Part shown: positions 5,747 to 9,796 of the stretch, piece after piece
How the letters are laid out: every line of letters begins with the position of its first letter
Position numbering within the stretch: the stretch's first letter is position 1
NCBI GenBank assembly: GCA_016839875.1
Contig: JAEOTK010000167.1
Coordinates: forward strand, 1-9,796
Direction: 5' to 3'
From: Candidatus Heimdallarchaeota archaeon
Lineage (GTDB): Archaea > Asgardarchaeota > Heimdallarchaeia > Heimdallarchaeales > Heimdallarchaeaceae
Length of the DNA: 9,796 bases
Made by a program: the position numbers and the translations under genes
The notes under the pieces: generated by a model
What the model saw: only the letters and a program-made list of their open reading frames with translations
Told to the model about the DNA's origin: nothing
The model's database searches: none

Positions 5747-6262
5747 ATGGAAAAAGACAAAGAAAGTTTCTTCTCTACAAAACGCGGAAAGAGATTTGTT
5801 AAATTCACGATTGTTGGTCTGACTGGATGGGGGATAAATGAACTCTTCCTTTTTCTTTTTCTAAAATTATTAGATAGATTTTTTGTTGATGATCTACTTT
5901 TCGAAATCTGGAGATTGGATATCGAAAAGGTACTAATTGCATCTATGGGTTCTTTAGCAATAGTAATGGTTTTCACTTTCGTTTCAAACAAGCTTTGGAC
6001 ATTTAAGGAACAAGAAAAAGAATTTCAAACTAAAGCTTTTATCCAGTTTCTTCAATTCGTTCTTGTTGGTTTAACAGGATTTGCATTATATTCAGGTGTT
6101 GTATATGTCCTTGCAACCCTTCTGCATTCTAACGAGTATCTAGCAACAACCATAGCTTTCTTTGTTGGATTAATTAATAATTTCATCTGGAATGATCTCT
6201 GGACTTTCAATCCTAAATTTAAAACTAGGAAAGAGGAAGAAGAAAGTCTAGAAGAATTATAA
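5747..6262 (+). CDS. GtrA-family four-helix membrane protein
   Basis: A 171-residue integral membrane protein with four hydrophobic segments at about residues 18-42, 61-82, 99-125 and 130-150. It has the internal two-fold pattern of the GtrA family: each half begins F(V/L)xF...VGLTG (17-26 and 101-111) and ends with an N-x-x-W-T-F box, NKLWTF (81-86) and NDLWTF (149-154). The ends are charged and presumably cytoplasmic. GtrA-like proteins are associated with moving lipid-linked sugars across membranes for cell-surface glycan or glycolipid synthesis, but most members are untested, so this role is family inference. The length is slightly above the usual 120-150 because of an acidic C-terminal tail and a longer loop (43-60). 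No glycosyltransferase is adjacent. The neighbouring exported beta-helix protein on the same strand has many N-glycosylation sequons, a suggestive but weak link. Confidence 0.85.
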   Translation: MEKDKESFFSTKRGKRFVKFTIVGLTGWGINELFLFLFLKLLDRFFVDDLLFEIWRLDIEKVLIASMGSLAIVMVFTFVSNKLWTFKEQEKEFQTKAFIQFLQFVLVGLTGFALYSGVVYVLATLLHSNEYLATTIAFFVGLINNFIWNDLWTFNPKFKTRKEEEESLEEL

Positions 6263-6292
6263 TTCCTATTTCATTCTTAATTTTGTTAGAAA

Positions 6293-6300
6293 CTATTATA
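6293..6300 (+). promoter_or_regulatory. Possible TATA box for the beta-helix protein gene
   Basis: CTATTATA lies about 65 bases before the ATG at 6365 and would give a leader of roughly 40 bases. The match is partial. Read-through from the GtrA-like gene, whose stop is only about 100 bases upstream, is also possible. Confidence 0.25.
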
Positions 6301-6364
6301 ACTGTGTAAATACTCTTTTCAATTGAAATCAGTCTTTAACAATTGTTACAACAGTGTATCACAC

Positions 6365-7687
6365 ATGTTCAGAAAAATAATCAAGAACAAAGGAATTCTT
6401 ACCATTGTTATCATTAGTATTCTCATTGTTAGCAATTTCCTTACATCTCCAGCTAGCATTGAATCTGAACCTAATTTTATTCAGAATTATATGAAGAACT
6501 TCAGAGATTTAATTCCACATCCTATTATTTCAATTACTTCGGATGAGGATTTTATTTCTCTAGGTTTGCCAGGGAATGGAACTCTCCTCGATCCTTATCT
6601 AATAGAAAACTTGAACATCTCACTTCATTCAGCAGGTATTGGGATTTATATTACCAATACTACAAAATACTGTACTATTCAGAATAATTATTTGGATACT
6701 TTTGAGGATAGCATCTCTATCAATGAAGCTGCTCCTTATACAATCGATATTAACAACAATCTGATTTTGTTTAGCAGTGCTCGTGGAATCGAAGTGAAAA
6801 ACACTGAAGGTGTTGCTATCTCACAAAATGTAGTAAGTTATAACTACTTAGAATGCATCTACCTCTATAATTGTTCAAACTCTCTTGTTATTCATAATTT
6901 TAGTGTAAGCCACATATTGATTTTAGGTGCGGTTCTAATCTCTATAGGATCCTCTGATTATGTTGAGGTTTTCAATAATACTTGTATTTCAAGTCAAGGA
7001 GATGGAATATTGTTATATTTTTCTGAATTTGCTCGTGTTATTAACAATACCTGCATTAATTGTTATTCCAGTGGTATTTGGATAAATCAAGAGTGCCATG
7101 ACTCCTTAATTGCAAATAATACTATTAGTGGGAGTTTGAAGGGGATAGATACATCTACTTCTTCCCATTTAGTTATAGTAAACAACACAATTACTGCCAA
7201 TAGAATGGGAATCAACATTTTTAGAGTTGACAATTCTTTGATAAGATTCAATATAATTGAACAAAGTTCTGATCAAGGAATGGTTTTAGGTACAGGTGCT
7301 CTCAAAAATGAAGTATCGTACAACATTATAAGAAAAAATGTTCGACATGGAATTGAAGCAACAGAACAATCCGATTATAACACCATACATCATAATAATT
7401 TCATAAGTAATGCAGTTGGAGGAAAATCACAAGCCTACGATGATGGATATGGAAATATTTGGTATCATGAAGAATTGAAAGAGGGGAATTTTTGGTCAAA
7501 TGCAGAAAAGAGAGGACCTTATGATATCGAAGGTGCAGCCAATTCAGAAGACCTTTATCCTCTAAGGGAGCAAATTGATATGAGGAATCCATATGAGACA
7601 AATGGTTTCAGTATTATAATTGGAATCATTAGCTTAATTGGAATTTCATTTATTGTCCTTCATAAAAAGAGAAGCTATAATAAGTAG
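6365..7687 (+). CDS. Exported, membrane-anchored parallel beta-helix (NosD/CASH-type) repeat protein
   Basis: A 440-residue cell-surface protein. It starts MFRKIIKNKG followed by a hydrophobic segment (about residues 10-26), a signal peptide or anchor. A spacer leads to PHPIISITSDEDF and GLPGNGT...DPYLIENL (67-82), then about ten coils of 20-25 residues (about 90-350), each with an N-N/N-T turn such as IQNNYL, VFNNTCI, VINNTCI, IANNTIS, VNNTIT and IHHNNF. The end carries GNIWYHEELKEGNFWS and a C-terminal membrane helix (about 415-432) followed by KKRSYNK. This design is a right-handed beta-helix with an anchor at the C-terminus. NosD-family helices bind carbohydrates or scaffold surface structures; no catalytic residues can be assigned. 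At least eight N-x-S/T sequons suggest N-glycosylation (inference). The frame extends upstream to a TTG at 6323, but the ATG at 6365 is preferred because it places the signal segment at the N-terminus. Confidence 0.88.
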   Translation: MFRKIIKNKGILTIVIISILIVSNFLTSPASIESEPNFIQNYMKNFRDLIPHPIISITSDEDFISLGLPGNGTLLDPYLIENLNISLHSAGIGIYITNTTKYCTIQNNYLDTFEDSISINEAAPYTIDINNNLILFSSARGIEVKNTEGVAISQNVVSYNYLECIYLYNCSNSLVIHNFSVSHILILGAVLISIGSSDYVEVFNNTCISSQGDGILLYFSEFARVINNTCINCYSSGIWINQECHDSLIANNTISGSLKGIDTSTSSHLVIVNNTITANRMGINIFRVDNSLIRFNIIEQSSDQGMVLGTGALKNEVSYNIIRKNVRHGIEATEQSDYNTIHHNNFISNAVGGKSQAYDDGYGNIWYHEELKEGNFWSNAEKRGPYDIEGAANSEDLYPLREQIDMRNPYETNGFSIIIGIISLIGISFIVLHKKRSYNK

Positions 7688-7721
7688 CAAAAATTGATAA
7701 AATCTCACATATTTTCTTCCT
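7688..7721. terminator. Convergent terminator region between the beta-helix and lipid kinase genes
   Basis: Only 34 bases separate the two stop codons. The plus strand carries ATATTTTCTTCC, while the opposite strand carries a T5 run near 7690-7694. Short T tracts on both strands fit termination of both transcripts. No strong hairpin is visible. Confidence 0.3.
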
Positions 7722-8687
7722 TCAAATAACCTTGGTGTATATGGATTCATTGGATTCATCAGGATATTCTCTTTCTCGCGGAACTATCAGATTTATTGCA
7801 TCTTTGACATATTCAATATTCACTTTTAGTTCCTTTTCGTTAAACACTTCCCCTTCTGCTTCCCATGCTAAAGGTCTCTTTGACTCAATCGTCATATTGT
7901 TCCCTCTAGATAACCAAACACCTTTCATATCAACATGTTTTCCAGAAGATGTTTTAAGAAGTAACATTATTCTCCGAATACCTTTTAATCCTCTGGCAAA
8001 GACAAAACCTACATCATTATATTTTCTGCAATAATGAGAATTACCAGGTAGAATCCTAAAACCACCAATATCATCTCCAAAACCAAATACACTCGCAGAG
8101 AAATTATCAACGACTACCTCATCTTTGTCATCCATCTTGATTTTTATGTGTGCATTTCTAAATTTTATAACATACTTGAGAGCTAGATATGTATATTTCA
8201 AAACTCCACTCTTAATCCATTTAGCTTCGTGTTGAGCAGCTGCTCCCGCTTCTGCAACAAATCCACCATCAACATGGTCAAAGGCATATCGAACACAATC
8301 TCCAGTGCATTTCATAGCAGGAAACATTTCGCTATAACCTTCCACAAGCATTTCAAGGTTAGGTTTAAGTTCTAATGGTATCGAATGAGTTCTTCCCCAA
8401 TCATTCATTGATCCACCAGCAAGCATTCCAAGTTTCACATCAGGATACTCGACTAGCACATCACCTATATTGGAAGCGGTTCCATCTCCACCTAGTGATA
8501 TCAAGGTCTTGTGCCCTTCGTCAATTGCTTTCTTAGCAATAGAAATTTCATCTCGAGGTTTTTTTGTTAACTTATATTCGATATCCCCTAGATATTCTCT
8601 AACAATTGGCAAGATTTTTTCTAATTTCTTACCAGTTCTACCTGATCCAGCACTTGGATTAACAATCAGGAACATGTCAGAACCCAT
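7722..8687 (-). CDS. Diacylglycerol kinase-family lipid kinase (DagK/YegS-like)
   Basis: A 321-residue soluble or membrane-associated kinase of the DAGK catalytic family, which phosphorylates a lipid alcohol with ATP. Motifs: FLIVNPSAGSG (residues 6-16), the nucleotide-binding LISLGGDGT (62-70), and the following IPxGTxND-like segment, here LAGGSMNDWGRTHSIP (89-104). The C-terminal half is beta-rich, with GGFVAEAGAAA (141-151), FGFGDDIGG (201-209) and AWEAEGEVF (274-282). The length is normal for the family (290-330). Two consensus positions differ: the usual GTGNDFA becomes GGSMNDWG, and the usual DGE near the end becomes AEGE. Archaea lack bacterial diacylglycerol, so an ether-lipid or isoprenoid alcohol is a reasonable but untested substrate. 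The frame opens MGSDMFLIVN, so the second Met (8673-8675) could also be the start. A TATA-like TTAAATAAT lies about 25 bases before the first ATG, suggesting a leaderless mRNA and favouring it. Confidence 0.87.
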   Translation of the reverse strand: MGSDMFLIVNPSAGSGRTGKKLEKILPIVREYLGDIEYKLTKKPRDEISIAKKAIDEGHKTLISLGGDGTASNIGDVLVEYPDVKLGMLAGGSMNDWGRTHSIPLELKPNLEMLVEGYSEMFPAMKCTGDCVRYAFDHVDGGFVAEAGAAAQHEAKWIKSGVLKYTYLALKYVIKFRNAHIKIKMDDKDEVVVDNFSASVFGFGDDIGGFRILPGNSHYCRKYNDVGFVFARGLKGIRRIMLLLKTSSGKHVDMKGVWLSRGNNMTIESKRPLAWEAEGEVFNEKELKVNIEYVKDAINLIVPREREYPDESNESIYTKVI

Positions 8688-8707
8688 AATACTCTAGTTG
8701 GTGATAA

Positions 8708-8716
8708 ATTATTTAA
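8708..8716 (-). promoter_or_regulatory. TATA box for the lipid kinase gene
   Basis: The minus strand reads TTAAATAAT within CTTAAATAATTTATC, centred about 25 bases before the ATG at 8687. That spacing puts the transcription start at or next to the start codon, as in leaderless archaeal mRNAs. No Shine-Dalgarno sequence is seen. Confidence 0.45.
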
Positions 8717-8778
8717 GCTTACTCCAGAAACGAACTTCAAACTCCTCTTTGATGCTAGTTATATCTTCATTTCAGTAG

Positions 8779-8787
8779 TTTTTTAAT
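8779..8787 (+). promoter_or_regulatory. Possible TATA box for the GNAT acetyltransferase gene
   Basis: TTTTTTAAT is centred about 27 bases before the ATG at 8810, the spacing expected for a leaderless transcript. The match to consensus is imperfect. It shares a 122-base divergent region with the lipid kinase promoter. Confidence 0.35.
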
Positions 8788-8809
8788 TTCCTCTTCTAAA
8801 CATATCCCG

Positions 8810-9568
8810 ATGAGTGAAGAAATACAGTTTTATCAGGAATTAGCAACAATCACCTGGCCTCCAAAAATGATTCTAAATCAGAATGGATGGAAAGTAAGAA
8901 TATCAGAAGGAGTTACTAAGAGAGCAAACAGTGTGTCACCCATTGTATATACTGGAAATAATGTAAAAGCAGATATTTTTCAAGTTGAAAAGATCTACCA
9001 TGAACAGAATTTAACTCCGATTTTTCAATTGGCTGATTACTTTGAACCTGCTGAATTGAAGGAGAAACTCATTTCTTTAGGATATAAAACCATTGATGAA
9101 ACTATAGTAATGACGGTAGAAATTAATGAAATGAATATGTCTCCTCAAGCAGACGAATACGAATTTCTACTTCTTGAAGAGAATCTAGAGGAATGGATAT
9201 CAGCTTTCAAGTTTCTTCGCGAAGATAGATTAGATGATATTGAGGGAATTAAACAAATTATTGAAAGAGCAACAAAGTCTAATGTTTGTTTTTATGTTGT
9301 GAAGAGGATTGAAGAATTTGTAGCTATAGGTCTTACTATTTCCGAAGGAAGTTATATGGGAATTTTTAACATGTTTACTCAAGAAGAACATAGGAGAAAA
9401 GGTATTGCTCAATCTATAATTTCAATGATGATAGAATGGGGTGAAATAAATCTGATCGACCAAGTATTTCTACAAGTAGAATCAGACAATCCAGAAGCAA
9501 TCAAACTTTATAATAAATTTGGTTTTAAAGAAAAATACAGGTACAGATACTTAGTCAAAGAAGTATAG
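8810..9568 (+). CDS. Two-part GNAT N-acetyltransferase, Rv0428c-like
   Basis: A 252-residue cytoplasmic acetyl-CoA-dependent acetyltransferase. The C-terminal half (about 115-252) is a standard GNAT fold: strand VAIGLTI (171-177), motif A MFTQEEHRRKGIAQSII (188-204) with the R-x-x-G-x-A acetyl-CoA pyrophosphate loop, and motif B LQVESDNPEAIKLYNKFGF (221-239), ending YRYRYLV. The N-terminal half has TWPP (15-18) and GWKVRISEGVTKRANSV (26-42), the pattern I recall from the group that includes mycobacterial Rv0428c, followed by a degenerate half-domain (LISLGYKTIDE). The acetyl acceptor is unknown; the group includes suspected small-molecule and protein acetylases. The start is supported by TATA spacing. 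It converges with a second GNAT gene only 21 bases downstream, with no evident common origin beyond the fold. Confidence 0.88.
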   Translation: MSEEIQFYQELATITWPPKMILNQNGWKVRISEGVTKRANSVSPIVYTGNNVKADIFQVEKIYHEQNLTPIFQLADYFEPAELKEKLISLGYKTIDETIVMTVEINEMNMSPQADEYEFLLLEENLEEWISAFKFLREDRLDDIEGIKQIIERATKSNVCFYVVKRIEEFVAIGLTISEGSYMGIFNMFTQEEHRRKGIAQSIISMMIEWGEINLIDQVFLQVESDNPEAIKLYNKFGFKEKYRYRYLVKEV

Positions 9569-9570
9569 TC

Positions 9571-9583
9571 AGAATGATATTCT
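9571..9583. terminator. Small hairpin between convergent GNAT genes
   Basis: AGAAT-GAT-ATTCT is a perfect 5-base stem with a 3-base loop in the 21-base gap between the two convergent stop codons. The stem is short and AT-rich and no T tract follows closely, so a terminator role is only possible. Confidence 0.2.
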
Positions 9584-9589
9584 AAGATT

Positions 9590-9796
9590 TCATGATGTTG
9601 GAGACAATCTCAACCAATGAACCTTACATAATTCAATAAAACCTATTTTTGAGTAGACTGGAAGTCCCATTTCTGTAGCATGTAATATAATGAGCTCATA
9701 ACCAATTTCCTTTGCTTCATGCATAGCTTCCAGAGTCATTGCAGTTCCATAACCCTTTCTTCTAGCTTCTTTAGAGGTAATAATCCAGTATAGACC
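9590..9796 (-). CDS. GNAT N-acetyltransferase (partial, N-terminus beyond window)
   Basis: Reading leftward from the right edge, an open frame of 68 codons ends at TGA 9590-9592. It contains WIITSKEARRKGYGTAMT (residues 4-21), with the R-x-x-G-x-G/A acetyl-CoA loop of GNAT motif A. A helix LEAMHEAKEIGY (22-33), strand ELIILHAT (34-41) and the motif B segment LPVYSKIGFIE (45-55) follow. It ends HWLRLSPTS. This order is the C-terminal part of a GNAT domain. The usual N at the start of motif B (N-x-x-A/G) is T-E-M-G here, a common variant. The acceptor substrate cannot be judged. The sequence differs clearly from the neighbouring GNAT protein, so this is not a recent tandem duplicate. Confidence 0.8.
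   Translation of the reverse strand, partial: GLYWIITSKEARRKGYGTAMTLEAMHEAKEIGYELIILHATEMGLPVYSKIGFIELCKVHWLRLSPTS

Noticed and set aside
5689..5991. Minus-strand 100-codon ORF over the gtrA start
   Set aside because: It is antisense to a clear membrane protein gene, and its Ser/Lys/Phe-rich sequence has no domain features.
5747..6262. Internal duplication in the GtrA-like protein as a novel fusion
   Set aside because: The two-fold pattern with an N-x-x-W-T-F box after each helix pair is normal for the GtrA family.
7732..8034. Plus-strand ORFs inside the lipid kinase gene (also 8470-8697)
   Set aside because: These are antisense shadows of a gene with clear DAGK motifs.

Overview
The window reads as archaeal chromosome. 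It is AT-rich (about two thirds A+T by eye), with short intergenic gaps. Several genes have TTTATATA-like TATA boxes about 25-35 bases before the start codon, with no room for a bacterial -35/-10 promoter, and gene ends are T-rich without strong hairpins. The beta-helix surface protein carries a GLPGNGT...DPYLIENL opening and a C-terminal membrane anchor, a combination I associate with Asgard (Promethearchaeota) genomes. The Asgard assignment is an inference; archaeal is fairly secure. No rRNA, tRNA, CRISPR array, transposase or phage gene was seen, and no gene-free stretch exceeds about 250 bases.

Layout. 1-306 (-): start of an MBL-fold hydrolase (UlaG/COG2220-like), cut by the window edge. 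387-1892 (-): ABC transporter ATPase of the MalK/PotA/FbpC type with a large insertion of about 145 residues between Q-loop and signature motif. 2047-3282 (+): glycine C-acetyltransferase (KBL family). 3406-5494 (-): a two-gene unit related to CoA-dehydratase activases. The first gene is COG3580-like. The second is COG3581-like and is split by a single in-frame TAA at 3976-3978 into two ORFs that each have only a TTG start. 5747-6262 (+): GtrA-family membrane protein. 6365-7687 (+): exported NosD/beta-helix protein. 7722-8687 (-): diacylglycerol-kinase-family lipid kinase. 8810-9568 (+): two-part GNAT acetyltransferase resembling the Rv0428c group. 9590-9796 (-): C-terminal end of a second GNAT protein, cut by the window edge.

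How the genes relate. Most are separate transcription units in divergent or convergent pairs, so little shared pathway can be claimed. The exception is the COG3580/COG3581 unit, whose reading frames overlap; neither the ATPase activase (COG1924) nor dehydratase subunits lie beside it. GtrA, the sequon-rich beta-helix protein and the lipid kinase could share a cell-envelope theme, but only proximity supports that.

Most worth a second look: the in-frame stop at the domain boundary of the COG3581 gene, the overlapping COG3580/COG3581 junction with an AGGAGG just before the UGA stop, and the unexplained insertion in the ABC ATPase.
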